From Actinostola sp. cb2023 (Eukaryota; Cnidaria; Anthozoa; Actiniaria; Actinostolidae), in assembly GCA_033675265.1 (NCBI GenBank), contig JAUJYZ010001581.1:62001-126000 (forward strand): a stretch of 64,000 nucleotides of DNA, in the 5' to 3' direction. The notes beneath the pieces were generated by a model. It saw only the letters and a program-made list of their open reading frames with translations. It had not been told where the DNA came from and made no database searches. Shown one piece after another: positions 42,725 to 53,874 of this stretch; within the stretch, counting starts at the first letter, position 1, and each line of letters opens with the position of its first letter. The position numbers and the translations under genes are program-made.

Positions 42725-44692
42725 GGTACCAGGGGAAGCACATGGGCATTTTGTCTGCGCATGCGTGAAACGCCAACATGAACACAAAGACCCTCTGACA
42801 CGCGCATATATCCCGCGCCATCCCGCGCTAATTTAAATACCAGGAATAACAAACAAGATGGCGAAGTTCTATCTCATATATTTATCTATTAACTTGTCTA
42901 TATGAACATATGCAACTCTAAAATGATGGATTCTATTTTATCAATGCTGAAGGCATGCTGCAGTTGTCATAATCAGTATTTACGATGCATTATGAGTTGC
43001 ATATTGCAAGGTGAGGGAGGACCAGACATGACAAGCTAAACTGACAATGGCTGCCGTCTTCGCCGTATACATGCACTTTGAACATTCATGGCAGGAGCTA
43101 TGCATTTTTTTGAAAGTCATTTATTGTGATGAATGGAATGATTATTGAATAATCTTCGCTTCCGTAACATTAAGCAGCTTAGGGGTCGGTAGAAATCGAA
43201 AGATAATTTGACCTGAATGCTTGGAGTCCACATTTCTGCTCGTCGCGAGTCCCGTAAATGGTAAGCAAAAATATTGCAATGCAAAACAGTGGAAACAAGT
43301 TTTAATTTTCTTAACAACTAATTTTTCTGCAAAGTCTGTTCTCTCATTTATACTTTCAAAGACTTAGAATAAGGAAATAGACGAAGATATGATAGAACCA
43401 TGGCTTCGAACAGTAACACAAAACATCAATTCCGCCATTACACTGAGTAAGAATATATTTAATCTGACAGCTATACATTTTGAAGCCCCATTCTCTACAA
43501 AAACTGAAATTATATAAAGGAATGAATGCTGTGGTAATTATCTCCAACTTGGGGGTCGGTAAAAATTTCAAGAAATATCTCGTTAAAGTTCGAACTAAAA
43601 TGAACACTTCTACATATTCACCGGGCCATAGCTCGAAATCGCGTCCACCTGAAAGACCATTTCATTAAAATTCTAAAAGTTTGCTTTCATCACAATTACC
43701 AAGCGTTAATCCAGTGCTGTAGAATACTTGATTGTAGAAATAATTAACGCTGAACATCCAACTCCAAACACCACAGTCGCATTACAATGTAAAATATCTC
43801 GCCATCAAAAGAAATAACAGCGGCCAAACATATACCCAGGGGAAGAAGTGTTTATCGTCTTTAAAAACGAATACATTTTCATGACGTTTAAACTTTAGAA
43901 ACTCGTAGATCTCCTACAAAATGTCCTTAAAATGAGCTATCGAGCTGGAAAATGGTTCAGACGTCACTGGTCAATGCTGTGTTGGTGCATGCGCAGACAA
44001 AATACCCATATGCTACCAGGGGACCTTCGTGACACTGTTCACTGAAAGCCGCGTAGCGCGCTAACCACTCGTCCAACATGTATAACAGTATACATTTTCT
44101 TAAAGCTGAATAAATGCAGATTCTAAATATGCTGGAGATTATTTCCTATTTTGTAAATATTTTTTGTTATTGCACATTTTAGAACATTCGACCGGCCTTG
44201 TTCAAAGATAATTTTGCACGCGGGAATTCAATCGATTTTTAAATTGCCATTGTAATGAGCACACGTTGTTTTAAAAAACCGTGTCTCCGATTTCCGATAA
44301 ACGCTTTTGTTGAGGAGATATTTGCTGTCAAAGTTCATTAATGTGTTTTTAAGCGATTTACACATAAATCATCAAATAACTTTTAAACGAGGCAACGTAT
44401 CAAAAATCGGAGACACGGTTTTTTAGAACAAAGTGTGCTCATTACAATGGCACTTTCCGTTTAGAAATCGATTGAATTCCCGCGTGCAAAATTATCTTTG
44501 AACAAGGCCGGTCGAATTTTCTAAAATGTGCAATAACAAAAAATATTTACAAAATAGGAAATAATCTCCAGCATATTTAGAATCTGCATTTATTCAGCTT
44601 TAAGAAAATGTATACTTTTATACATGTTGGACGAGTGGTTAGTGCGCTACGCGGCTTTCAGTGAACAGTGGGCACGAAGGTCCCCTGGTACC
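42725..44692. mobile_element. TTAA-flanked mosaic element
   Basis: The ends GGTACCAGGGG and CCCCTGGTACC are perfect inverted repeats flanked by TTAA (42721-42724 and 44693-44696). Inside lie a sub-element bounded by GCATTTTGTCTGCGCATGC (42745) and its inverted copy (about 43990-44010), related to 3590-3995, and a separate inverted repeat with tRNA-like segments (44030-44670). No transposase was recognised. TTAA flanks suggest piggyBac or Kolobok mobilisation. Confidence 0.65.
44030..44672. repeat. Inverted repeat of about 260-bp arms with tRNA-like ends
   Basis: The arms at about 44030-44295 and 44400-44672 pair through GGCGCGTAGCGC-type ends, CAGATTCTAAATATGCTGG and CGTGTCTCCGATTT. Both outer ends read, in opposite orientation, GGACGAGTGGTTAG(C/T)GCGCT, which fits the D-arm/A-box of a tRNA of the Leu/Ser type. 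No B box of the expected sequence follows, so this is at most a SINE-like head. Confidence 0.65.
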
Positions 44693-44696
44693 TTAA

Positions 44697-45130
44697 GCAT
44701 GTTGACATCGAGCGAAGCCAGTCGTTACTTACATGTACGTTGCTGATCTTTTCGTTCTTCACTGCTCCCTCACGAATGGACTACACACTGAACACTATGA
44801 CGAGTAAAGAGTGCAAGATTTCCCTCGAAAAATGCAAGGTGATGCAATGCCTTCCATCGTGTCTTGCGAAGCCATTTTGGAAATCTCAAGCCATGGTATA
44901 GTTCTGTCCCACTCGATTGCAGATTTGGGTAGCCGAACAACAACAAAATACGGGCTGCGTTTTTCAACTCGTGCCGGCCAAAGACCTGGGCACGAGTAAT
45001 TACGTAAATGCATGACTCTTGAAGTCACGAAACACTCAGTCAGAGTTATCAATTGTAATCTTTAGTTGATCATGTTGAAAACGATTGTGGATTAAGGGAT
45101 TAGTCACGGATGTGAGTCATGTACGTAAAC
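44697..45130. other. No gene recognised
   Basis: Open frames on both strands (44668-44901 and 44770-45052) overlap but carry no motif. AT content is lower than in the surroundings. It may be a retroelement scrap, but this cannot be shown. Confidence 0.35.
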
Positions 45131-45134
45131 AGAG

Positions 45135-45260
<126 letters not shown>

Positions 45261-45431
45261 GTTTATTAACAGCATTTCCATAATAAATGGCTCTTCATCT
45301 GTTAAAACAATACTGGCTACATGTAAATGCACAATACAAAAACAATATTTACATGATAGAGAAGTTACTAATATAATAATATATGTTATAAATATATCTA
45401 TTAATTCTCATTATATATAGGTGAATAAATA

Positions 45432-46130
45432 TTATAGATAATATATTAATCTTTCTGTTGCTCTGGTCTTGAGAATACTGCAAATATCCTTCATAAACGA
45501 TTTGAAGATGAAGTTTGATCTTACTGTTGGGGGAAGATTGATGCAGAGTCTTGGAATGTCCCCTTCTCTAATGGAATTCGTAGACTTGGTGCTTTTGCTG
45601 GACCTAAGTTCTCGACCATGGATGTACGGTCTTTGCAGTTTGAGATAGGGTGGCCAGATGGGGTTGTGCATTGCCTTGTGGGTACATCTAAGAATGTTCA
45701 TGTCTAATAATTATCTGATTGGTAGCCAGCCGATCGCCAGTACATCGGATTCGGAAGCATACTTGTTAAGTACGAAACCTGCAGCACTGCTTTGAACTTT
45801 TTGTAACTTCCTCTCTAAAACAGCAGATAGTGGATAGGTAACAGCACTGCAGAACTGGATTTTAGATAAAATTAGACACTGTGACAACTGTCTCTTGACC
45901 TTGTAAGGTGTAAGGTGTTTGACTTTCCTCAGTGCGACAAGGGTGGCATAACACGAGGAGGCAACTGCGCTAATGGCTTCGTCCCATTTTAGATGTTCAT
46001 TGAATTGAATGCCAAGCAGCTTGTAGCTGGTTTTACGTTCGAGAGGTGTGCCATTAATATGAACCAAGTCAGGGTCTAAGGAGGTGAGGTCGTGGTGATG
46101 TGCCATCTGTGCGGTAGAGAAGAGCATCAT
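45432..46130 (-). pseudogene. LINE RT thumb and C-terminus
   Basis: Two adjacent frames. The first (to 45711) has SYKLLGIQFNEHLKWDEAI and KVKRQLSQCLILSKIQFCS, which follow RT motif C in LINEs. The second (45432-45701) has RGELRSS-like REGDIPRLCINLPPTVRSNF and the last conserved FKSFMKD. They are separated by a stop at about 45705. Confidence 0.8.
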
Positions 46131-46158
46131 CTTGGTCTTCTTCAGGTTTAGTGATAGA

Positions 46159-47091
46159 TTAATATTGGATGCCCAGGTTTAGTAGGCTTTTGTTTACTTT
46201 GGATGCGCAACTTGTAAGTTCCAGGACATTACAGTGATCGTAAATGGTTGTGTCGTCAGCATATTGAACGCAGTTAGATTCCAGGGAAGTATTAAGATCA
46301 GAAACATAGATGTTAAAAAGGACAGGCCCAAGTATGCTACCTTGAGGAACACCAAAGTGGAGATCGACTTGTTTAGATTTGCGGTCGTTTACCATCACAA
46401 ACTGCTTGCGATTGAACAAATAGCTGGCAAACCAACGAACACAGCTGGAGGAACCCAGTTGGTGAAGTTTTTCCAACGCAGGTTTGGTTCTTAGAGTGTC
46501 AAAGGCCTTTGAAAAGTCAGCCATGACCATCATGGTCACTTCAGAGTTCTTTATACTAGAGATTATATCATCGCGCAACTTCATCAGAAGTGTTGTAGTA
46601 CTGTGCCCTCTCCGAAAACCAGACATGTTGTCGTGGAGTAATCTGGTTTGATCGATAAAGTTTAGAGTTTGTTTTAAGACAATTCTCTCTAGAACTTTAG
46701 ATAAAACTGGAAGTACAGAGATGGGTCTAAAGTCGTCATTGTGGAAGGAATTTTCCACTTTTGGGATAGGTACAACACGACCAATTTTCCACTGCGATGG
46801 GAAACTAGATTTGATAATGCTAGTGTTAATAATGTAAGCAAGCGGTAACGACAATGCTTCGGCTGCTGGTTTGACATGTCTTATCGAGATGTTATCGGTG
46901 GAACAGTCAGAACGCAGCCAATGATTTGAGTTCTTTGTATACGTCTTCAGGTGTAACTGTTTGCAGAGAGAAGCACTCTTGGTTGTCGTCGTGTTTAATG
47001 TTTCTCTTAGAGCTTGAGCTGAATCAGGATCACTGTTGAGTATTCTTTGTGCCGTTGTAGCAAAGTGGATATTAAGGTCGTCTGGATCCAT
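46159..47091 (-). pseudogene. LINE reverse transcriptase domain
   Basis: A 310-codon open frame. It contains RPISVLPVLSKVLERIV, GFRRGHSTTTLLMKL, motif A MADFSKAFDTL, motif B GVPQGSILGPVLFNIYVSDL and motif C YADD at 46252-46263. All catalytic aspartates are present, but the frame is cut off from the endonuclease upstream and the thumb downstream. It copies element RNA at a nicked target in intact relatives. Confidence 0.9.
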
Positions 47092-47193
47092 GCAAGGTGC
47101 TTTTGAAGGTGGGTGGTTTATTATTTTCCAGACTTGTTTAGGCTTGTTGGAGGATAGAGCATTCCTGTAGAAGTCTCTCTTGGCTTTATTAAT

Positions 47194-47487
47194 TTATTTC
47201 TTTAGCGTGTTACGAGTCAGGCGAAAGTCATCCCATTGTGTTGAAGAGCAAGACGGGCTATGCACGAGTTGGCGTAGTGTGTCTCGTTTAGTTTTGAGGG
47301 ATCTTATGGTCTCTGTGTGAGAGACCATAAGAGCCGGAGCCGGAGGCCGGCTTAATTTCATTCTCCGTAGGGGAGCGTGGGTCTCAATGCAATCACTTAG
47401 CAAGGTGTTTAACTGCTCGACTTGTAAATCAGGATCTTCAATATTATAAATAGAGGTAAAGTCTAAACTTGAAAGGTCTTCTTTCAA
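47194..47487 (-). pseudogene. LINE linker between endonuclease and RT
   Basis: A 97-codon frame with THAPLRRMKLSRPPAPALM and HTETIRSLKTKRDTLRQL, the region that joins endonuclease and RT in CR1-like proteins (the HAPLxxxK.. and WxxxI..L..RD signatures). It is disconnected by frameshifts on both sides. Confidence 0.75.
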
Positions 47488-47748
47488 TTTGGTTTCATCA
47501 AGATATTTCTCACATCTTAGCCACTTATGACGAGGCTCAAAACGTGTGACTCTGATATTGATGGATGTGTATGGGCCATCGTGATCACTGACACCCTTGA
47601 CAAGGCAGCACGTCTGAGTGTGTGATGCGATGCGGTAGGTTGGTGATTATGTGGTCAATGGTTGTTGCTGTTCGAGAAGTAGTTCTTGTTGGCTTTGAGA
47701 CTATCTGGGTCAGTCCGAGGGTATTCAGGATGTTGAGGTATCGTCGCG

Positions 47749-48289
47749 TCAGATCGTTTGTAGGATCAGAGACGCCAATATTGATGGCATCCGTAATGAC
47801 AAGTAGGCCATTCCAGTGTACTTTAAGGTGGGCCAGAAGAGATTCAAATTTATCCAGTCAGTCATTCGTAGTAAGGATGCGGGTGGAGCGATAGATAGTA
47901 CCCAGTAATAGTTTACTGTTTTTGTTTCGCCCTTGAATCTCAATCCATAGATGCTCGAAATCAGGTTGGATGTTGTCGATGTCCTTGCGCCGTTTGTACT
48001 TAACGGAGTCTTTGATGTAGCGGCCTACACCTCAACCTCTGATGTTGTCCCGGTTGCGAAAAACATGAGAATAACCTTCAATGGTGACATATTTTAGGAG
48101 ATGTGGGTTATCTTTAAGCCATGTCTCGGACAGAGAGATAACTTCGAGTGGGTATTCGTCAACAGTCATCAGAACTTCATTAAATGAAGACATCATGCTC
48201 TGAGTATTAAGATGAAGAAGACGAAGTTGTCCAATTTTACTAGCCAGGATTGACTTGTGGTGGTCGGAGTCGAGATCTCTATTATCCAC
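47749..48289 (-). pseudogene. LINE AP-endonuclease domain
   Basis: Starts with LRLLHLNTQSMMSSFNEVL (catalytic Asn) and VISLSETWL (catalytic Glu), then FRNRDNIRG, a TGA stop at about 48032, and GVGRYIKDSVKYK with LWIEIQGRNKN and LLGTIYRS in the same frame. Further frameshifts follow towards 47749. The domain would nick target DNA. Confidence 0.8.
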
Positions 48290-48336
48290 AGAGAGAGAGT
48301 GTCATCCTCAATGCCGTCATGTTTATGAAGAGGTAA

Positions 48337-48528
48337 TTATGCGAATGAGCATCGGTTGCATAACCAATCATAGATTTTGATTTGCTTTAAACGATGGTTG
48401 AATTTGGGTTGAGTGCATCTGGTATGAAAGGTGTCCTTGCATGTAGTACATATAGAACGATATTGGTGATAACACTGTAGTGAGTAACCATAGTTGTGGA
48501 ACGTGCATGCTTTACATGGGACGGGCAA
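48337..48528 (-). pseudogene. LINE N-terminal zinc finger
   Basis: A 63-codon frame with paired cysteines and histidines: PCKACTFHNYG, CYHQYRSICTTC, FHTRC and DWLCNRC. The spacing is that of the PHD-like finger at the start of CR1/L2 polyproteins. It ends at a stop just before the endonuclease. Confidence 0.65.
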
Positions 48529-48780
48529 CGTTGTGTGTGTTAAATCTTTATGCTAGGGAAATGATGATATACGATCGGTATGATATTCCTGTTAGTGATA
48601 GACTAGAAATACAACTTGTAAAGTAGAATAGAGTCAGTGATTGCCAGAGATTGAGAATGTGAACATTGATTATAAAAACTAGACGCGCTACTAGCGTGAA
48701 CTCGGGCTTCTTAATAAAGCTGTTTTGATATATTTTTAATGTGAAACCTAATAGCTTATTTGTATCATCTAACATTAAAA

Positions 48781-49300
48781 TTGGTTGTCTCTGGCTTATC
48801 TATTTGTTATTAAAGCTACAAACGTTTCGATCCTTCCTCGGATCTTCTTCAGTGTAACAGTAATGTCAGACTGTTTGTAGACGCACAAAGTATCGTGGTA
48901 AATGTCAGACTGTTTGTAGACGCGCAAAGTATTGTGGTAAATGTCAGACTGTTTGTAGACGCGCAAAGTATTGTGGTAAATGTCAGACTGTTTGTAGACG
49001 CGCAAGGTATTGTGGTAAATGTCAGACTGTTTGTAGACGCGCAAAGTATTGTGGTAAATGTCAGACTGTTTGTAGACGCGCAAGGTATTGTGGTAAATGT
49101 CAGACTGTTTGTAGACGCGCAAAGTATTGTGGTAAATGTCAGACTGTTTGTAGACGCGCAAAGTATTGTGGTAAATGTCAGACTGTCTGTAGACGCACAA
49201 AGTATTGTGGTAAATGTCAATGTTACACTGAATAAGATCCGAGGAAGGATCGAAACGTTTGTAGCTTTAATAACAAATAGATAAGCCAGAGACAACCAAT
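48781..49300. mobile_element. Minisatellite between inverted Penelope-like ends
   Basis: Arms of about 80 bp (48781-48861 and 49220-49300) pair and contain AAACGTTTCGATCCTTCC and CGGATCTTCTTCAGTG, the layout of Penelope-like terminal sequences. They enclose the 39-bp array described next. Confidence 0.75.
48862..49219. repeat. 39-bp tandem repeat, nine units
   Basis: The unit AAATGTCAGACTGTTTGTAG plus ACGCGCAAAGTATTGTGGT is nearly invariant. Its length is a multiple of three, so overlapping frames stay open on both strands (48796-49295). These are artefacts. Confidence 0.95.
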
Positions 49301-49344
49301 GTTAATGTCATATAATGCAGATTATTTATTATAGTGTCCCCAAT

Positions 49345-49408
49345 TAGTTGTATAAACTAAATACATTGACATTGAAATAAAGTCATTATTATTATTATTA
49401 TTATCCTG
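49345..49408 (+). repeat. LINE 3' tail, plus strand
   Basis: TTGACATTGAAATAAAGTC is followed by (ATT)n. The bases right after the tail, CCTGGCTGCAATTACAAGAT, recur at 51755, just upstream of another LINE fragment. Confidence 0.55.
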
Positions 49409-49409
49409 G

Positions 49410-49625
49410 CTGCAATTACAAGATTATTTGTATCATCATACAGAAGTAGTTTTAGTCGATTACTTGCACAATTTAAAGCAGAATTTCCACGCTCAGGACG
49501 GGTCGGTGAACGGCAAAAATACAATCGAAAACATCCTTAGATTTTAGGGAACTATTTCAGAAAATAGTGCAGAAAACAGCGTTTGGTCACCCAGTAGAGC
49601 ATGCATACGTAATTAGCTTCAACAT
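49410..49625. other. No gene recognised
   Basis: Short unique stretch between a LINE tail and a Crypton-end copy. Confidence 0.35.
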
Positions 49626-49629
49626 GACA

Positions 49630-49732
49630 TAACGCTACGCTTGTGGTTCCACTTGAGTTTTGAACATTTTGTGACGTCAAATCCATTGTCAATAAGAGTA
49701 CAGACGATGGAAAACCGCTTGCGATTTGTTAA
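49630..49732 (+). repeat. Solo copy of the Crypton right-end sequence
   Basis: Matches 42305-42402 over about 95 bp, including GGTTCCACTTGAGTTTTGAA, CATTTTGTGACGTCA and the dyad CCATTGTC ... GACGATGG, then GCGATTTGTT. No recombinase is nearby. Confidence 0.75.
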
Positions 49733-49734
49733 TC

Positions 49735-50525
49735 AGACAGAATTGCAAGGCCAAATAATATTCAAGTTTGACTTCTGTAGATTTCTGTCGATGAGATGTC
49801 ATGATGTCGCTCGTAAGAGATGATGAACTTAAAGTACTTATACTTGTAATTTTACATCGCTGGTCGTAAGCTAAATACAAGGATATAAACAGTGAATAAA
49901 ATTTATTTGACCGTCATTTCACCTTGTGCGATGGTTCCAACATGTTTTGTTCTTCGTACACAACATAGTTGTAGAGCCTTCGGTGATTTCGTACATTGAA
50001 TTATGGCACTTTGCTTTGTTTATAATCACTCGGCAATCTCATTCGGCAACTTTCAGATCAGTCTTGGTTTTCTTGCAATATCAGAGAGTTCCCTAGTTCT
50101 TTTCAGCTTGAGAGTTCGCGTCGTGTGCGTTTGTATGCAAGACGAGCGTATTAGACATACTTCGTTCAAATGTTTTTTTCTCTCATAAGACAGCATAACC
50201 TTCCTCCAACAAGGTTTGTGAAGAAAGAGGTCGACACCTCGTCATGAAAATAAGAGAAGGACCTTGTGATGAAATGTGCTTAGTCATCATAGGTGTGTTC
50301 ACTACTAAACGTTTCTCAATGTTTAGATCTGAGATAATGATTATAGCAGGGCGCATGCGCTGTAGAACCTTTTTGCAGATTCGAGGTCGTACAACGACGA
50401 CGACGATGATGACGACGACGGCCTGCATTTTTAGACTCGGGCCTTCCACAGCAAGGAAACCCGAGTAACAAGTTATCGAAGAACAAAGGAAAGTATACAG
50501 TCCCGCGAACCAGCGTGTGCAGAGT
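49735..50525. other. No gene recognised
   Basis: Contains a short CGA/ATG-rich microsatellite-like stretch near 50395-50422 and two antisense-overlapping frames (50183-50468) without motifs. There is no supported exon. Confidence 0.35.
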
Positions 50526-50698
50526 TTCTTAAAGTGTATATGACACGAACTTTTTTATTTTGAAAATTGATTACATATGATCTGAATAGTGGGATAGTTC
50601 AGTATTTTGTGATTTGAGCTTCGCATTTGCGAGTTATGCTAATTCGGTGACGTCAGATTGTTTTTTTCCAAAACTTATTTCTATTATTTCAAGTAGCA

Positions 50699-50745
50699 TA
50701 ATAATAATAATAATAATAAAGCCTTTATTTTACGAGGGTAGCACT
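50699..50745 (-). repeat. LINE 3' tail, minus strand
   Basis: Minus-strand CCTCGTAAAATAAAGGC leads into (TTA)n, resembling the tail at 25424. Confidence 0.5.
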
Positions 50746-50864
50746 AAATAGCTAAAGCTAATGAACTTGTGGCCCTCAATAACTAATAACTATGTAAATA
50801 TGTAACAATATGATAAAATATATGATAAAATTACAAAAACTAATTACAATATTTAAAAATCGGA

Positions 50865-51009
50865 TAGAGTGCAATTTAGAAAAGCTTGAAAACTAAATAA
50901 CTAATTAGTACTAAATAGCACCAATGAAACAATAGAAAACAATAGAAATAGCACTATTTAGTACTATTTAGAATTAGTACTATTTCACACTTTTCTAAAT
51001 TGCACTCTA
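50865..51009. mobile_element. MITE of the TAGAGTG family
   Basis: TAGAGTGCAATTTAGAAAAG at 50865-50884 is the complement of 50990-51009. The interior matches 16920-17030 in inverted orientation (TAGTACTAAATAGCACCAAT, ATAGAAAACAATAGAAATAG). It is nested inside the TTAA element. Confidence 0.85.
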
Positions 51010-51543
51010 GCTACTAAAACTAAGGAAATACTAATCACTTAATCACGTAAACGTACAAACAAAAATTTAAAAGATTTATAATTTTAAATTTTAAATCAAG
51101 CCATCTTATTATCTAAAGATATTATCCTAAAGGTAATATAATATAGAGAGACTAACTATAAACTATACAATAAAATGATGAAGAGATTGTTGTTTCTCAA
51201 AAAAATATCTCCACAAAGAAGATTTAAAAGCAGAAAACGATTCTTTTCTGAAATAGAAAAAAAAAGTTTAACATCATTTATATAAGTTGTAGAAAACTTT
51301 TTGCCAGATTAAAAATGTCAATAATTTGCACAAGGACGCTTTTGTATAATAAATTAAAAGCAATCTGACGTCACCAAATTACAATGTCACGATTTATAAC
51401 TCGCAAATGCGAAGCTCAAATCACAAAATACTGAACCATCCCACTATTCACTTCATATATAATCGATTTTCAAAATAAAAAAATTCGTGTTATATACACT
51501 TTAAAGAGTTTTTTTGTGTGTGAATTCTGCGAGAGCCACTTAC

Positions 51544-51661
51544 CCAGCCCCCTTAAAACGTCTTTACGTCCAAGCCACCCATCATCAACTTCGGCCTCCA
51601 CAATGTGGCGAACACCCTTAAACTTAGGAAATTGCAAGTAATTATCCAGAATGTCTTCCAA
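51544..51661 (-). CDS. Amidohydrolase-2 family protein, middle exon
   Basis: A 118-nt exon on the minus strand between acceptor TATTTTATTTCAG and donor GGGTAAGT. It encodes LEDILDNYLQFPKFKGVRHI followed by VEAEVDDGWL and DVLRGL. The hPKFxGVRHxV..E....W......GL pattern is the most typical block of lactonase-like amidohydrolases. It starts in phase 0, matching the phase-0 end (WVDLQDPK) of the exon at 57647-57728, and leaves one base at its donor. A connecting exon of length 1 modulo 3 is then needed before 15228, and I could not find it. Confidence 0.85.
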
Positions 51662-51754
51662 CTGAAATAAAATACAAACAAGAAAGGCGAATAAGAATTT
51701 ATCTGATTACAATGAACCACACTGAAGTACATGACATTAAATATAATAATGCAT

Positions 51755-51960
51755 CCTGGCTGCAATTACAAGATTTTACACTGAAGTATGGTGTGATTTA
51801 AATCAGGATCTCAGTGATAAACTACAAAAGATGCAAGATCGAGCCGCTAGAATAATCACAGGTGCCACTTATGATATAAGATCAGTTGATATACTGAAAT
51901 CGTTAGCCTGGCAACCTCTTCATATTAGAAGGAATAAACAAATGTCAATTCTAATGTAAA
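51755..51960 (+). pseudogene. LINE RT thumb fragment
   Basis: From about 51812 the frame reads DKLQKMQDRAARIITGATYD and then VDILKSLAWQPL before a stop at 51957. It is the LQKxQNRAARIITGxxYDxRS block of CR1/L2-type RTs. No other motif of the same element is attached. Confidence 0.85.
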
Positions 51961-51961
51961 A

Positions 51962-52540
51962 AAAGAGCAACGAGAAAACATAAAAATAGGCAGTCAAGGA
52001 CTGCATGTGGCTACTATAAATAAACAAAAAAAGGTAGTCTGTAACTACATGTAGGTACTGCGGTTTTGAAATGTAGAAGCAATGTGTAGTTGGATTGATT
52101 TCTCTGTTGAACTAGTATGCTTGAACTATCAGACAGAACTTGTTCTTTGGTTCTATAATTATAATGCTAATTTAATAATGCTTGTTTAATTGAAAACAAT
52201 TGTGACAGCGTACAAATAATTGAACAATAACAGTTGTTATTAACAATCGATATGAACAGCATTGATATATCATTAGTAATAGAGTACCGAAGTGATGACG
52301 TCCGGATCCAGGGGAAATTATATATTCAACTGGACATATCTCAGCCGCTATTTAACCGATTGCTCTCAAATTTGGCATGTAAGCTTCTTTATTGATGTTC
52401 TTTCGAAATAGGGGATCGACAGTTGATAAAGCGAAAATTATAGTTTTCGTGACGTCACACTTCTGTACTCTATTGAATATTAACATTAATTTAACAATAA
52501 ATGAAAACTTTGAGTATAATAAATAGAATATCTAATTTGA
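51962..52540. other. No gene recognised
   Basis: LINE-flank and unique AT-rich sequence; no exon is supported. Confidence 0.35.
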
Positions 52541-52542
52541 AG

Positions 52543-53215
52543 ATAAGTTTACACTCTAATATATTACGATTTTATGCTATTTTGCACCAGAAACTAGACA
52601 CATCTCTCGTGTGTAAAGATTTTTTCAGGTTTCACAGGCTCGCCAGTCACCACCCTCTGTTTGTGTATTGGGCTTCCTGTGTCTTATTTGATCAATACAG
52701 TATATGGCCGAAAATTCACTTCTAGAATCCTGTCCTTTTGATATCTTGTATATCTAAAACTGCTTTTAAAATAAAGATGAATATGCACTTGAGTCCTGTG
52801 TGTCATTTATTTAGCGATTAGAACGGCTTTTAGCGAGTTTTGGGACAAAGAATAACTAACGAGAGCCGTGTTTGTTTGTGTCTCGCATAAACTAATAAAG
52901 ACATTATTTGTTCCTCGAAGAGAATTACTTGGTCCTTTAAATCGGTTTTAGATCTGGCAGTTTACATGGAGCCACTACACAGACTAGAGTCGATCGTCAT
53001 GGACTGATGGAGCTATTTTAAAGGCCGAACAAACATATAAAACATAAACACAATCGATATAATTTCCGCTGGAAAATAATCTCAACTGGCAAACCATCAC
53101 TGAAAAACTTGAAAACATGTTTATGAACAAACACTTGACACTTTGCACGAGAGATTTGTCCTGTTTCTGGTGCAAAATAGCATAGAATAGTAGAGTAGAG
53201 TGTAAACTTACCCTT
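52543..53215. repeat. Inverted repeat with arms of about 80 bp
   Basis: AGTTTACACTCTA, TATGCTATTTTGCACCAGAA and CATCTCTCGTG at 52543-52620 are matched in inverted orientation at 53133-53215. The 500-bp interior has no motif. Similar short peptide frames in the two arms are mirror copies, not genes. Confidence 0.65.
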
Positions 53216-53225
53216 CTAAACGGAG

Positions 53226-53515
53226 CGTGAAGCGAAAAGCACATGGAAATCCAACACGACGTATTTTGTACGTTATCGAATCGATAAAATGTCGACAACC
53301 ACCACGAGAAGAATGTATCCGAATCGATAAAATGTCGACAACCAGACGAATAACCATCGGGTACATCGTCGCGACATCGTCGCTGATTTTCGATCACCTG
53401 ACTAGTTCCGAACACTATCCGAAGATTAGGACACTTACGGACGGACTTACGGACTTACACACTCGATGACATAGTGGCTACTCTCTTCTAAGAAGAGGAG
53501 TAGCCACAAAAATCC
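53226..53515 (-). repeat. Dispersed repeat, second copy
   Basis: The minus strand shares GTGGCTACT, TCATCGAGTGTGTAAGTCCG, TCTTCGGATAG, GTCGACATTTTATCGATTCG (twice) and GGATTTCCATGTG with 34855-35110. It contains a small hairpin TGGCTACTC ... GAGTAGCCA. Confidence 0.55.
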
Positions 53516-53624
53516 TATTTGCAAGCAAATATTTCATTAATTTATCCCTAGTAATGGTTTAAATGTTTATTTTTCTAACAATACCCATTATTCCACTATG
53601 TATTTAATGTTTAAATGTTTTAAT

Positions 53625-53870
53625 AACATAGCTCCTCATATCTTGTTGACATGTTTGACAAAGTCTCTGAAACAACCAATCATAATCTAAGGAACTCTGC
53701 TTCAAGCTTGACTCTTTGTCCCCAGATTTAACACAGAATATGGGAAGAGAAGCCTTTGCTACACAGGTGCTACTCTTTGGAATAGCCTCCCTCAATTTCT
53801 AAGAAACCATAAGGAGCTCAGTCTATTTAAGACATACATTACAGAATATTTTCACAGTCTTTATAAATGA
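53625..53870 (+). pseudogene. LINE RT C-terminal fragment
   Basis: Reads NHNLRNSASSLTLCPQI, then after a shift YGKRSLCYTGATLWNSLPQF and ELSLFKTYITEYF. The YxGAxLWNSLP...SLxxFKxxL ending identifies a CR1/L2-type LINE C-terminus. Frameshifted and isolated. Confidence 0.8.
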
Positions 53871-53874
53871 ATTT

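Larger units (their letters stand above)
45261..48540 (-). mobile_element. Decayed CR1/L2-type LINE, nearly full length
   Basis: On the minus strand the order is zinc finger, AP-endonuclease, reverse transcriptase, C-terminal thumb, 3' UTR with AATAAA and an (ATT)n tail, over about 3.3 kb. The single polyprotein is broken into at least seven frames by stops and small indels. The order and the cysteine-rich start fit the CR1/L2 group. The 5' boundary near 48540 is approximate. Confidence 0.85.
50533..51500. mobile_element. TTAA-flanked element, 140-bp arms
   Basis: The ends AGTGTATATGACACGAA and the complement of TTCGTGTTATATACACT form arms of about 140 bp with TTTTGTGATTTGAGCTTCGC. TTAA is duplicated at 50529-50532 and 51501-51504. 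It carries a nested LINE tail (50699) and a TAGAGTG MITE (50865-51009). The element at 54178-54635 is a shorter relative. It ends 44 bp from an amidohydrolase exon. Confidence 0.8.

Noticed and set aside
43117..43317. Minus-strand reading with LSFDFYRPL as the missing amidohydrolase exon
   Set aside because: Part of the repeated mosaic element at 42.7-44.7 kb, with a related block repeated near 43540; no matching splice phases.
48796..49295. Overlapping frames of about 130-150 codons on both strands
   Set aside because: Artefact of the 39-bp minisatellite.
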